A stretch of 37,152 bases of DNA from Rhodovibrionaceae bacterium (GCA_028279885.1 JANQMX010000063.1:1-37152); one strand, 5' to 3'. Positions 16,342 through 24,620 are shown, counted from the first letter of the stretch. Program-made: numbers and translations. The notes: generated from the letters alone by a model not told the origin.

Positions 16342-16740
16342 TTAAATCGAGCGCAAGGCGAAGAGCGCACCGATCCCAGCCGCGAGCAGAACGGCGGCGG
16401 TAACCAGGATGCGCGGCAGACTGTCCTTGTCTGTGGCCCGCCTGCCTTTCGGCTGCGGGATATCCATAGGGGTCTCTTCGCTGCCTTTTGCGTTCTTGAG
16501 CTTCTTGACCTTGGAGGAGCCGTCCCCATCGTCAAGCGTGCCGGTCTGGTAGATCGTACGCGAGTGGACCAGCTCGCAATCGCCGTCCATGCGCTCCTGG
16601 ACCACCCGCAGGCGCTTGATCCCACGTCGCTCCAAGCGATCGGCCTCGGCCAGAGCCGTATGGCGATCGTCGAAGATCGACCGGATCTCCCACCGGCCGC
16701 CTTTAAAGCACTGAACCTCGAATGCCGTCTGGGCTGTCAT
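16342..16740 (-). CDS. Conserved hypothetical protein with C-terminal membrane anchor
   Basis: This 132-residue protein has three parts. The soluble N-terminal domain (residues ~6-60: FEVQCFKGGRWEIRSIFDDR...ALAEADRLERRGIKRLRVVQE) looks like a small alpha/beta sensor-like fold. A charged linker follows (~75-105), then one transmembrane helix at the C-terminus (ILVTAAVLLAAGIGALFAL). The tail-anchored layout would place the N-terminal domain in the cytoplasm. I do not recognise a named family. Confidence 0.7.
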   Translation of the reverse strand: MTAQTAFEVQCFKGGRWEIRSIFDDRHTALAEADRLERRGIKRLRVVQERMDGDCELVHSRTIYQTGTLDDGDGSSKVKKLKNAKGSEETPMDIPQPKGRRATDKDSLPRILVTAAVLLAAGIGALFALRSI

Positions 16741-17034
16741 ACACCGCGTCTCCGCAAGAGGCGCACCTCGCCCCGGTCGCCAGGAAAGACCGGCCGCACC
16801 AGGAACTCAGCCACCATCTATCGCCGACGTCGCCCCCTACGTCCGGATGGCCCGACAGGGAACAAAACAGGCGAGCACCTGGGTCGAAGTGTTATGAATA
16901 CGGGTAATTTTTCCGTAAATAGCCGCAGAAGAATTCCGTTAAAGTAGAAGTAATCTTTATCGCCTCTTTCGGCCGGACACCCCTCTCAGCACAGTCGAAA
17001 AACAGCTAAGTGCCTGACATCTGAGGCAGCGCAT
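16741..17034. other. Intergenic gap downstream of znuC without znuB
   Basis: The 294 bases contain no supported gene. An AT-richer patch lies at ~16895-16960 (GTTATGAATACGGGTAATTT and TAAAGTAGAAGTAATCTTTA). It could carry the promoter of the minus-strand 16342-16740 gene. In many relatives the znuB permease gene would follow znuC here, and no remnant of it is visible. Confidence 0.5.
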
Positions 17035-17829
17035 TCAGTCCCCGGCCGCCTTCTTCTTCTCTTCTTCACCGCCGGCGAGCGGCACCACCTGGCCCGATAG
17101 CGCGTGCTGATGGTCGTGGTCGTGGACATAGATTGCCAGGGATTCGGCGCCGCTTGGGCCGAACAGCGCCAGGTACTCGGGATGGCGGCTGACCGCTTCC
17201 GGCACGCCGCTGCAGCAGACGTGACGGTTAAGGCAAAGCACACGGTCGGTGTTGGCCATGACCACGTGGAGGTCGTGGGAAACCATCAGCACGCCGCAGC
17301 CCCGCCGCTCGCGCACCTGCCGGATCAGTTCGAAGAGCGCGATTTGCCCGGCGAAGTCGACGCTCTGCAGTGGCTCGTCGAGCACCAGGAGATCGGGGTC
17401 ACGCAGCAGCGCGCGGGCCAGAAGCACGCGCTGCAGCTCTCCGCCGGACAGGACCTGCAGCGGCCGGTCCATCGCATAGGCGACGTTCACCTCCGACAAA
17501 ACCTCCTTGAGCCGCGCCTCCGAATGCGGTCGCGGCAAGCACAGCAGGCTGCGCACCGTCAGCGGCAAGGTGGGGTCGACCGAGAGACGTTGCGGCAGAT
17601 AGCCGATCGAGATGCCGTCCTTGCGCGAAACGCGACCGCGCTCAGGCTTCAAGAGGCCCAGCATGACGCGGATCAGCGTGCTCTTGCCGGCACCGTTCGG
17701 GCCGATCAGGGTGATGATCTCCCCCGGAAAGACGTCGAGATCGACATGTTCCAACGTCTTGCGCCCGGCGAAGCTGACCTCGATGTCGCGCGCACTTATG
17801 AGGGGCTCCGCGGTTAGGGCATCCGCCAC
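17035..17829 (-). CDS. znuC: Zinc ABC transporter ATP-binding protein ZnuC
   Basis: The 264-residue ABC ATPase has Walker A GPNGAGKST (~43-51), Q-loop YLPQRL, signature LSGGELQRV, Walker B LLVLDEP, and switch histidine in VSHDLHVV. The C-terminal part has NRHVCCSGVPEAV and a metal-rich tail YVHDHDHQH, both seen in ZnuC proteins. It follows zur by 7 bases and is transcribed with it, divergently from znuA. The expected membrane partner ZnuB is missing from this locus. Confidence 0.92.
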   Translation of the reverse strand: MADALTAEPLISARDIEVSFAGRKTLEHVDLDVFPGEIITLIGPNGAGKSTLIRVMLGLLKPERGRVSRKDGISIGYLPQRLSVDPTLPLTVRSLLCLPRPHSEARLKEVLSEVNVAYAMDRPLQVLSGGELQRVLLARALLRDPDLLVLDEPLQSVDFAGQIALFELIRQVRERRGCGVLMVSHDLHVVMANTDRVLCLNRHVCCSGVPEAVSRHPEYLALFGPSGAESLAIYVHDHDHQHALSGQVVPLAGGEEEKKKAAGD

Positions 17830-17836
17830 GGCGCGC

Positions 17837-18343
17837 TCAAGCCTCAGCGCCGCGGCAAGCCGGGCAAAGGCCGCGCACCTCGATCACCCGGCCGTTTGTC
17901 GCAAAACCCAGTTCCGCCGCGACTTTTTCGATAGCGCGGTCGATGCGCGCGTCGTTCATCTCCGCTGCCGTCCCGCAGCTCTGGCAGATCAGAAACTGAC
18001 CGACATGCTCTTCCTGCGGCGAGGCGCAGCCGACGAAGGCATTGAGGCTTTCTATGCGATGCACCAAGCCCTGTTCGATCAGAAAGTCGAGCGCGCGATA
18101 GACGGTCGGCGGTACGGCGCTGGCGTGCTCTTTGTCGAGCCGACGAAGCAGTTCGTAAGCACCAATCGGTGCATGGCCCGACTCCCAGATCAGCTGGAGC
18201 ACGTGCCGGCGGAGCTTCGTCAAGCGCGCACCGCGTGCTGCGCAAATGTCTTCGGCACGCTGCAAGGCCTCGGCGACACAGCTTACGTGGTCGTGGCCAT
18301 CGCCTGACAGGGACTTCATCGCGGTTTCACGAAACTTGCTCAT
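17837..18343 (-). CDS. zur: Zinc uptake regulator Zur (Fur family)
   Basis: The 168-residue Fur-family repressor has an N-terminal winged helix (ARLTKLRRHVLQLIWE...YELLRRLDKEH...PPTVYRALDFLIEQGLVHRIES). A C-terminal dimerisation domain carries two CxxC zinc pairs (ICQSCG and LCPACRG). EEHVGQFLICQSCGTAAE is typical of Zur rather than Fur. It normally represses zinc importers when zinc is plentiful. It is the first gene of zur-znuC, and a Zur-box-like palindrome lies in its promoter region. Confidence 0.92.
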   Translation of the reverse strand: MSKFRETAMKSLSGDGHDHVSCVAEALQRAEDICAARGARLTKLRRHVLQLIWESGHAPIGAYELLRRLDKEHASAVPPTVYRALDFLIEQGLVHRIESLNAFVGCASPQEEHVGQFLICQSCGTAAEMNDARIDRAIEKVAAELGFATNGRVIEVRGLCPACRGAEA

Positions 18344-18387
18344 GGGCCTCGATCGGCAATTGACAGCGGTGACACCGGACGCGATCT

Positions 18388-18406
18388 ATCGTTACAGTAT
18401 AACATT
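18388..18406. promoter_or_regulatory. Zur-box-like palindrome between zur and znuA
   Basis: The 90-base divergent promoter contains GTTACAGTATAAC (18391-18403) flanked by ATC and ATT. This reads as an imperfect inverted repeat of the ATGTTATA-type half-site known for Zur in Proteobacteria. AT-rich bases follow (ATTATAAAACG). One bound Zur dimer here could repress both transcripts. Confidence 0.65.
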
Positions 18407-18433
18407 ATAAAACGAGAATCGGGGGATTCTTCG

Positions 18434-19648
18434 ATGGCAGACATGAAGGGAAGGGCTTCAGGCGTCAAGCGGCGCTTGGCCCTTGGCGGCTGCGTCGCCG
18501 CGGCCGCGCTCATGATCGGCTGGAACACCTGGGCGGCGGAAGCCCCGAAGGTCGTGACCAGCATCGCACCGGTGCACAGCTTGGTTGCCGGCGTCATGGA
18601 AGGGGTTGGGGAACCCGACCTTCTGGTCCGCGGCGGCGGCTCACCACACAGCTACAGCCTGCGCCCCTCGGAGGCTCAAGCGCTCCAGCAAGCCGATTTG
18701 GTTTTCTGGATCGGCGACGACATGGAGGTGTTCCTGCGCAAGCCGCTCGAGGCGCTGGCGGGCAATGCCGAGGTGGTCGAGCTGGCTGAGGCCCCCGGCA
18801 TCCGGCTTCTGAACAACCGCGAAGGCGGCGCTTGGGAAGGCCACGACCATCATGGTGAGGAGGGTCATGACGAGCATGCTCATGACGACCACGGGCACGA
18901 CGATCATGCCCATGACGAGCATGCCCATGACGAGCACGCCGAGGCGAAGCATGACCATGGCGAACATGCTCACGATGACCATGGGCACGATGATCACGCC
19001 CACGATGATCACGCCCACGACAAGCATGGGCATGACGACCAAGCCCATGACGACCACGCCCATGACGATCACGCACACGATGAGCATGATCACGCGGAAC
19101 ATGCCCACGAAGGGCACGCGCACGGCGAGAAGAACCTGCACATCTGGCTCGACCCGCACAATGCGAAGCGCATCGTGGAAGCTGCCGTTGCGGAGTTGAG
19201 CAAGCAAGACCCAGCCCACGCCGCGCGCTACAAGAGCAACGGTGAAGCGGTTCTCGCCCAGCTCGATGCCTTGGATGCGGAGCTTGCCTCGACCATGGAG
19301 TCGGTTCGGGACCTGCCCTTCATCGTTTTCCACGACGCCTATCACTATTTCGAGGATCGCTACGGCCTGAACGCCGCCGGCTCCATCACCGTCAGCCCGG
19401 ACCGGGCGCCGGGCGCCAAGCGGCTCTCTGAGATTCGCGAGAAGGTGGCAAACGCCGGGGCCGTCTGCGTGTTTAGCGAGCCGCAGTTCGAGCCGGCGCT
19501 GGTCGACACGGTCGTTCAGGGAACGGCGGCCCGGACCGGTGTGCTCGACCCGTTGGGTGCCGAGATCGAGCCGGGTCCGGATGCCTACGAGACGCTGCTA
19601 CGCAACCTCGCCAACGATCTGCAGGACTGTCTGCGTCCTTCAAGCTAG
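18434..19648 (+). CDS. znuA: Zinc-binding periplasmic protein ZnuA with a very long His-rich loop
   Basis: The 404-residue cluster A-I solute-binding protein delivers Zn2+ to the ABC importer. A signal peptide covers residues ~1-35 (LGGCVAAAALMIGWNTWAA). Metal-site motifs are SIAPVHSLVAGV, GGGSPHSYSLRPSEA, LHIWLDPHNAKRI and FIVFHDAYHYFE. Between the two lobes (residues ~135-232) lies a low-complexity insert made of HDDHA/HDEHA-type units, with about 36 histidines in roughly 97 residues. Other ZnuA proteins have His/Asp loops, commonly shorter, that may capture zinc. The mature C-lobe is intact. It is divergent from zur-znuC and convergent with zevB. Confidence 0.93.
   Translation: MADMKGRASGVKRRLALGGCVAAAALMIGWNTWAAEAPKVVTSIAPVHSLVAGVMEGVGEPDLLVRGGGSPHSYSLRPSEAQALQQADLVFWIGDDMEVFLRKPLEALAGNAEVVELAEAPGIRLLNNREGGAWEGHDHHGEEGHDEHAHDDHGHDDHAHDEHAHDEHAEAKHDHGEHAHDDHGHDDHAHDDHAHDKHGHDDQAHDDHAHDDHAHDEHDHAEHAHEGHAHGEKNLHIWLDPHNAKRIVEAAVAELSKQDPAHAARYKSNGEAVLAQLDALDAELASTMESVRDLPFIVFHDAYHYFEDRYGLNAAGSITVSPDRAPGAKRLSEIREKVANAGAVCVFSEPQFEPALVDTVVQGTAARTGVLDPLGAEIEPGPDAYETLLRNLANDLQDCLRPSS
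18840..19125 (+). repeat. 15-base tandem repeat array encoding the ZnuA His-rich loop
   Basis: Inside znuA the DNA is built of imperfect 15-base units such as CATGACGACCACGCC. Each encodes five residues (HDDHA, with HDEHA, HDDHG and HDKHG variants). Synonymous and single-base differences between units suggest serial slippage duplications followed by drift. The array keeps the reading frame because the unit is a multiple of three. Confidence 0.8.
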
Positions 19649-19673
19649 GCGCCGGCCGGCGTCGTTGCAGCAG

Positions 19674-19802
19674 GTCTGATCCTTTTGACGGAGCGCCGTT
19701 GCAGACACTCCGGACCCGAGACGCTCGGCAGGCACTCCCCCGTTCCTCCGATGTCGTCTCGATTAAAACGTCCGCGACGGCGTTCCGCCAAAAGGATCAG
19801 AC
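19674..19802. mobile_element. 129-bp MITE-like element with 33-bp terminal inverted repeats
   Basis: Between the convergent ends of znuA and zevB, positions 19674-19706 are repeated in inverted orientation at 19770-19802, with about four mismatches in 33 bases. The outer tips are GTCTGATCCTTTTG and CAAAAGGATCAGAC. The 63-base centre has no coding capacity. Long near-perfect terminal repeats on a short non-coding core are typical of miniature inverted-repeat elements. I see no clear target-site duplication. Alternatively it could act as a large bidirectional terminator. Confidence 0.55.
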
Positions 19803-19818
19803 AATACAAACGACCGCG

Positions 19819-20787
19819 TCAAAGCCCCAGCGGATGACGCGGCCCGAAGGAGGCGAGCAGCAGCGAGTAACCGATCAGCGCAAGCAGAACGCCGCCGCCT
19901 AAGGCCACCAGGTCCGCCGAGAACATCCAGCCTCCGCCTCGGCTCGCCACGAGCCGACCAGCGAAGGAGCGGGCATTGACCGCAGCAAACGCCAGCACGG
20001 AAACAGCGATCGCCGTCCCGGCCGACATGGCGGCAACCGCCGCGACTCCGGCCCAATAGAAACCGACGACCTGCGCAAACACCAGCACCAGGACGGCTCC
20101 GGTGCAGGGCCGGAGACCGATCGATAGAACGACACCCAAGGTCGCCCGAAAGCTACCGGTCGCGGCGATCTGCTCTTCGGTGGGCGCGTGGGAATGGCCG
20201 CAGCAGCCGGCCTGCTGGCCGCGCCAACGCTTCACGCCGCTGCGCGCCGCGCGATAGATAAGGTAAGCACCCAGCAGCGTAAGCAGCGCAAAGCTTGCCC
20301 GCTCACTCCAGCTCACCGCCTCCGAGGTCTGCTGCGGCAGCCAGCCCGCCACGAGGATCAAGCCGTAGACCAGGGCGATGGCGACAAAGCCCTGCGTGAA
20401 AGCGGAGATGACGGCGAGCAGAACGCCACGCTTCATCTGTTCGCGGTGGGTCACCAGATAGGTGGTCAGCACCGCCTTGCCGTGACCGGGCCCGGCGGCG
20501 TGGAAGATGCCGTAGAGGAAGCTCGCCGAGATCAGGGTCCAGGCCGCCGCTGCGCCACCATGCTCGGTCAGGCTGCGCATCCCATCGATCAGTTCCTGAT
20601 GAAAGACGCGCTGTTGCAGATAGATCCAGCCGATCATCTCCGACCAGAGCGAGGGCTCGTTGGGCGCCGTGACCGGCTGCGCATCGCTCCCCTGCACCAG
20701 CCCCTGGCTCCAGGCCGTGGTCGCGAAGACGCAGGCCAGTGCCGTCAAGAGCAGGCTTGTTACGAGACGCCGGGACGTCAGTCGCAT
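19819..20787 (-). CDS. zevB: NicO-family metal permease, ZevB-like
   Basis: The 322-residue inner-membrane protein is of the NicO/RcnA (HupE-like) class. It has an N-terminal signal-like segment and about six later helices. The hallmark motif HAAGPGHGKAVLTTYLV is present, a cysteine/histidine cytoplasmic loop (AGCCGHSHAPTEEQ) follows, and GLRPCTGAVLVLVF closes a metal-path helix. Paired with a DUF1007 gene, this is the arrangement of ZevAB, a zinc importer described in Haemophilus influenzae. Ni or Co transport remains possible for the family, but the neighbouring zur and znu genes favour zinc. Its ATG overlaps the zevA stop. Confidence 0.8.
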   Translation of the reverse strand: MRLTSRRLVTSLLLTALACVFATTAWSQGLVQGSDAQPVTAPNEPSLWSEMIGWIYLQQRVFHQELIDGMRSLTEHGGAAAAWTLISASFLYGIFHAAGPGHGKAVLTTYLVTHREQMKRGVLLAVISAFTQGFVAIALVYGLILVAGWLPQQTSEAVSWSERASFALLTLLGAYLIYRAARSGVKRWRGQQAGCCGHSHAPTEEQIAATGSFRATLGVVLSIGLRPCTGAVLVLVFAQVVGFYWAGVAAVAAMSAGTAIAVSVLAFAAVNARSFAGRLVASRGGGWMFSADLVALGGGVLLALIGYSLLLASFGPRHPLGL

Positions 20788-21425
20788 GCAACGGTTACCC
20801 ATTCGGCGAAGTGAATGCCGAGGCCGTCACCGGCCGTTTCCATCTGATCCAGAGCCGCCGCGAAGGAGACTGTCTCGGGGGTCGGGTTCGGCTCGTCCAG
20901 CACGTAGGAGCAACTCGCCGGCGCTTCGCTCAGGACGATGGCATCGGGCGCACCGGAGTGCAGCAGCTCGACGAAGTAAGTCGGGTCGTAGACCGCGTAG
21001 CTGAAATTCCTGTCGGCAATATCCACCGGCTCCGCAAAGGGCAGGAAGAAGCGCATGCGCAGGCGATTGTTGAGCAACCAGGCGGAGGCATCGCCGGCGG
21101 TCGCCAGCGTCACCGGCTCGTCGTCGAGCAGGACTCTGGTGAAGTAGTCGTAGTCCTTGAGGCTGGTCATGTTCGCGTTCAAGAGGTCGGCGATCATGTC
21201 CTCGTCGGGCTGGCCATCGCCGTCGGTGTCCATTCCGCTGACCGCAAAGGCCGTATAGAGCTCATCGAAAATCCAGAGCTCGCGCAGGCCGACCACCTCG
21301 CCGCTGTCGTTGAAGACCGCTTCGACCTTGATGTCGATGAGCACGTGGGGATGGGCCTGCGCCGAAGCGGTCCACACCAAGCCGATCAATGCCGCCGCGA
21401 TCGCTGCCACTTTGCTTCTGAACAT
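20778..21425 (-). CDS. zevA: DUF1007 periplasmic protein, ZevA-like
   Basis: The 215-residue product has a signal peptide (FRSKVAAIAAALIGLVWTASAQA) followed at once by HPHVLIDIKVEAVF. The mature N-terminal HPH is typical of the family and probably a metal ligand. Then come LRELWIFDELYTAF, a DTDGDGQPDED acidic segment resembling a calcium-binding loop, and YFVELLHSG. DUF1007 proteins pair with NicO permeases; ZevA is the zinc-acquisition example. The ATG at 21425 has a strong GAGGAGG site. It overlaps zevB by 10 bases, so the two are translationally coupled. I saw no Zur box in the 200 bases upstream. Confidence 0.82.
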   Translation of the reverse strand: MFRSKVAAIAAALIGLVWTASAQAHPHVLIDIKVEAVFNDSGEVVGLRELWIFDELYTAFAVSGMDTDGDGQPDEDMIADLLNANMTSLKDYDYFTRVLLDDEPVTLATAGDASAWLLNNRLRMRFFLPFAEPVDIADRNFSYAVYDPTYFVELLHSGAPDAIVLSEAPASCSYVLDEPNPTPETVSFAAALDQMETAGDGLGIHFAEWVTVACD

Positions 21426-21625
21426 CACCAACCTCCTCACGGCGCTCGATCCCCGGCCGTTTGGCGCAGCGCACGAACCGCCCATCATAGCAGCCCTCTG
21501 CTGCGGCGATTCGTAACGCCTTCAGCCGTCTTAGGCCAAGACAGTTGAGTTAGCCCTACGATTGCGGAGATTTCCTGGCAAGTCGAACTCGCGAAAGCGT
21601 GTGGCTACCTTCTGGGCACAGGACG

Positions 21626-22762
21626 TTAATCCACAGGTTCCAGGCGGAGCAATCGGCCATCGTAGCTGTCGGTCAGCACATAGATAAAGCCGTCCGGGCC
21701 CGCATGGACATCGCGGATACGCTCGTTGAGGCCCGTCAACAGCTCTTCTTGCGCCACGATGCGGTCGCCCTCCATCTCGAGCCGGCGGAGATGGCGCAGC
21801 GTGAGGGCGCCGACGAAGAGGTCGCCGTGCCAGGCGGGAAAGGCCTCGCCATCGTAGAAGTCCATGCCGGATGGCGCGATTGAGGGATCCCAATAGATCA
21901 CCGGCTGCTCCATGCCGGGCTTTTCGCTGTACTCGGAGATGATACGGCCGCTGTAGTCGATGCCGTAGGTGATCTCCGGCCAGCCATAGTTCGCGCCGGG
22001 CCGCAGCACGTTCACTTCGTCGCCGCCGCGCGGCCCATGCTCGTGGATCCAGATCTCGCCGGTCTCGGGATGAATGGCGAGGCCTTGGACGTTGCGGTGG
22101 CCGTAAGTGAAGATCTCCGCGCGCGCGCCGGCGGTTGCCAGGAAGGGGTTGTCGCCGGGAATGCTGCCATCGGGGTTGAGCCGCAGGATCGTGCCGATGT
22201 GGTCGCCCAGGTCCTGCGCCTGCTCCAGCTGGCTGTAGCGGTCGCCGAGCGTCACCAGCAGCGCGCCGTCTGGCGCGAAGCGCAAGCGCGCGCCGAAATG
22301 CTGTCCGCTGCGCAGCTTCGGCTCGGACACCAGGATGACCTCGAAATCCTCGAGGCGATTGCCGTTCAGCCGTCCCCGTCCGACCTCGGTGCTGACGTCG
22401 CCGTCGCCGGCGACATAGGCGAGGTAGACAAGCCGGTTCTCGGCGAAGCCGGGGTCGAGCACCACGTCCAACAGGCCGCCTTGCCCGCGCGGGACGATCT
22501 CCGGCAGGCCGTCTACGCGGCTCTTGCGGCCGTCCGGTGCAATGCGGCGCAGGAAGCCGCTGCGCTCGGTGACCAGCCATCCGCCATCGGGCAGGAAGGC
22601 GAGGCCCCAGGGGTTTCGCAGATCTTCCGCAAGCGTCACCACGCGAAAGTCGTGGTGCTGCGAAGACTGGACCTCGGCGCTGACAGCGGCGCCGGCCAAG
22701 ACCGCCGGCGCCAGAAGCGCGAGCAGTAAAGGCAAGACACGAGCGCGAACCAACCGCCCCAT
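21626..22762 (-). CDS. PQQ-dependent aldose sugar dehydrogenase (Asd/YliI type)
   Basis: The 378-residue periplasmic six-bladed beta-propeller of the soluble glucose/aldose dehydrogenase family has a signal peptide (residues 1-~29). Blade motifs include LRNPWGLAFLPDGGWLVTERSG, QGGLLDVVLDPGFAENRLVY, SGQHFGARLRFAPDG (candidate catalytic histidine), YGHRNVQGLAIHPETGEIW, EHGPRGGDEVNVL, and IAPSGMDFYDG near the end. Members oxidise aldose sugars with PQQ and donate electrons to quinone or other acceptors. No pqq synthesis genes are in the window. A Tat-exported gene ends 8 bases upstream on the same strand, suggesting co-transcription. Confidence 0.9.
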   Translation of the reverse strand: MGRLVRARVLPLLLALLAPAVLAGAAVSAEVQSSQHHDFRVVTLAEDLRNPWGLAFLPDGGWLVTERSGFLRRIAPDGRKSRVDGLPEIVPRGQGGLLDVVLDPGFAENRLVYLAYVAGDGDVSTEVGRGRLNGNRLEDFEVILVSEPKLRSGQHFGARLRFAPDGALLVTLGDRYSQLEQAQDLGDHIGTILRLNPDGSIPGDNPFLATAGARAEIFTYGHRNVQGLAIHPETGEIWIHEHGPRGGDEVNVLRPGANYGWPEITYGIDYSGRIISEYSEKPGMEQPVIYWDPSIAPSGMDFYDGEAFPAWHGDLFVGALTLRHLRRLEMEGDRIVAQEELLTGLNERIRDVHAGPDGFIYVLTDSYDGRLLRLEPVD

Positions 22763-22770
22763 GGCGCCGG

Positions 22771-23193
22771 TCAGCGCGCGTCTCTCAGGCTGCGCGAAAT
22801 ACGCCTTTGCTCGCCCCGCAGCGTGCGAATGCGGCGATCGATGCGGTTGTCGCGTCCGCCCGGCACCCGCTCCAGGCGCCGGATGGCTTGGCCGCTGCGG
22901 CGCTTGAAGCGCTCGGCCTGGCTGCGCTCCACACCGCTGGCCCGCTTGTTCGGATTGTTGAGCAACAGGCTGTTACTGCCGCTCGTGCTCGGCCTTCTCA
23001 GGTCCCGCCGCACAGTCGGGGAAAGCTGACGCCGCACTCCGGGTCGACTGAAGTAATAGCGCGTGCTGGTCGTCGCCTCTTCTTCCGCCGCGGCCGTCCC
23101 TCCGAGGCCCAGCACCGGCGGCGCTGCGACGGCGAAGGCCGCGGCCAGGCCTAGCTTGAAGAACCTCCGGCGCGAAAGGGTGTCGTCCGTCAT
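22771..23193 (-). CDS. Tat-exported arginine-rich protein of unknown function
   Basis: The ~140-residue protein starts with a twin-arginine signal (SRRRFFKLGLAAAFAVAAPP, cleaved near TAAA). The mature region is strongly basic: many arginines in runs such as RRQLSPTVRRDLRRP, KRRSGQAIRRLERV and RRIRTLRGEQRRI, predicted mostly helical. No cofactor motif is visible, so use of the Tat route is unexplained; it may fold quickly or ride with a partner. It sits between an MFS gene and the PQQ dehydrogenase on the same strand. The frame is open to 23265, but the ATG at 23193 is chosen for the signal peptide. Confidence 0.65.
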   Translation of the reverse strand: MTDDTLSRRRFFKLGLAAAFAVAAPPVLGLGGTAAAEEEATTSTRYYFSRPGVRRQLSPTVRRDLRRPSTSGSNSLLLNNPNKRASGVERSQAERFKRRSGQAIRRLERVPGGRDNRIDRRIRTLRGEQRRISRSLRDAR

Positions 23194-23268
23194 AGGCAGG
23201 ACATGGGGCCGGCAGCGTGGCAATACCATGGCAAGTCTCTTCTGCCGGACCTCCCGCAATCTCACCCG

Positions 23269-24507
23269 TCAATGATCGCTGTCTGCGTCGCCGTTGTTGC
23301 GCCGGGCCAGCTTGAAGATGGCCGGCGAGGTGCGCAGCAGCGCCTCGAAGCGGGTCTTGAGCTCCCGCGGGACCGCGGCGCGGCGGGTGATCCGATAGAG
23401 AACGAAAACAAGAAAAGCGAGGTGAAGCACCGAGGTGTAGGCGAAGAATCCCGATGCTCCGTAGTACTCCAGGACCAGCGAGGCGAAGAAAGGGCCGATG
23501 GCGGCGCCGACGCTGAAGAACAGGATGAGGCCGGCCGAGAGCTCGACATAGTCGCCCGGCCCCGCCCGGTCGTTGGCGTGGGCGATGGAGATGGAATAGA
23601 GCGGCAGCGCCGCGGCACCGAAGAGGAAGGCGCCGAAGTAGATGGCATCGGCCGAGCTGCCGGTCAGCGCCGTCAGCAACGCCCCGGCCGCGGCCGCGCC
23701 CAAGGTGCAGCCCATCAAGACGTTGCGGCGGTTGATCTTGTCGGACAGCCAGCCGAGCGGGTACTGCGCCAAGGCACCGCCGACGATGCCCGCGGTCATG
23801 AAGAAGACGACGCCTTCCACGTCGAAGCCGATCTCTTGCGCATAGATGGGGCCGATGTTGCGGAAGGCACTGTTGGTCAGGCCGATGGTCACGCAGCCCA
23901 GGCAGCCCACCGGAGAGATGGCCCAGACGTGGCCGAGGCGCAGGCGCGGCGAGACCGGCGCCTTGGGATTGCCGCCTCGGGACAGCGCGATGGGCAGCAG
24001 AGCCAGGCAAAAGAGGATGGCGACGACGGAGAAGGCCTCGTAGCCCATGGTGCCGATGATCGGCAGCACGAGCTGCGAGGCGGTCACGGCGCCGAGGTCG
24101 ACCAGCCGGTAGACGCTCAAGATGCGGCCGCGGCCGCTTTCTTCGGACTCGCTGTTGAGCCAGCTCTCCATGACCATGAAGAGGCCAGCGAAGCAGAAGC
24201 CCATGACCAGGCGCACCCCGAGCCAAACCCAGGGCTCGACCACCAGCGCGAAGACCAGGGCCCCGACCGCCGCCAAGGCGGAGAGAGCAGCAAAGACCCG
24301 GATATGGCCGGCGCGCGCGATAAGCTGGGCGCCGACCAGGCAGCTGATGATGTAGCCGGTGAAGTAAAGCGTCCCCATCAGGCCGATGAGGCTGGGGGGA
24401 AAACCTTCCTGGCCGGCGCGCACCGCAACCAGGGTGATCTGCATGCCGTTGCCGGCCAGCAGAATACCCGCCGACGCAAGCAAAGGCAGAAGGGACTTGG
24501 GGACCAT
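23269..24507 (-). CDS. MFS transporter (YcaD-like)
   Basis: The 412-residue, 12-helix major facilitator protein carries the N-terminal LIGLMGTLYFTGYIISCLVG and the SESEESGRGRILSVYRLVDLGA loop, which match the YcaD subgroup. The second half has YPLGWLSDKINRRNVLMG, the usual loop motif after helix 8. The substrate is unknown. It reads toward the Tat protein and sugar dehydrogenase, with a 75-base gap. Confidence 0.85.
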   Translation of the reverse strand: MVPKSLLPLLASAGILLAGNGMQITLVAVRAGQEGFPPSLIGLMGTLYFTGYIISCLVGAQLIARAGHIRVFAALSALAAVGALVFALVVEPWVWLGVRLVMGFCFAGLFMVMESWLNSESEESGRGRILSVYRLVDLGAVTASQLVLPIIGTMGYEAFSVVAILFCLALLPIALSRGGNPKAPVSPRLRLGHVWAISPVGCLGCVTIGLTNSAFRNIGPIYAQEIGFDVEGVVFFMTAGIVGGALAQYPLGWLSDKINRRNVLMGCTLGAAAAGALLTALTGSSADAIYFGAFLFGAAALPLYSISIAHANDRAGPGDYVELSAGLILFFSVGAAIGPFFASLVLEYYGASGFFAYTSVLHLAFLVFVLYRITRRAAVPRELKTRFEALLRTSPAIFKLARRNNGDADSDH

Positions 24508-24620
24508 GGGGACCGAGGGCTTGACGATCAGCCGAGCTACGACTCAACCGAAGGCCATCATGCCGGGGGCAATCAACGAAAGCTAGCGCAGGACCGACGC
24601 CGAGGGAGTCGCGGCCCGCA

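Noticed and set aside
18840-19125. Repeat array resembling a CRISPR
   Set aside because: The units are contiguous 15-base in-frame codons for a His/Asp loop, without unique spacers, and no cas genes are present.
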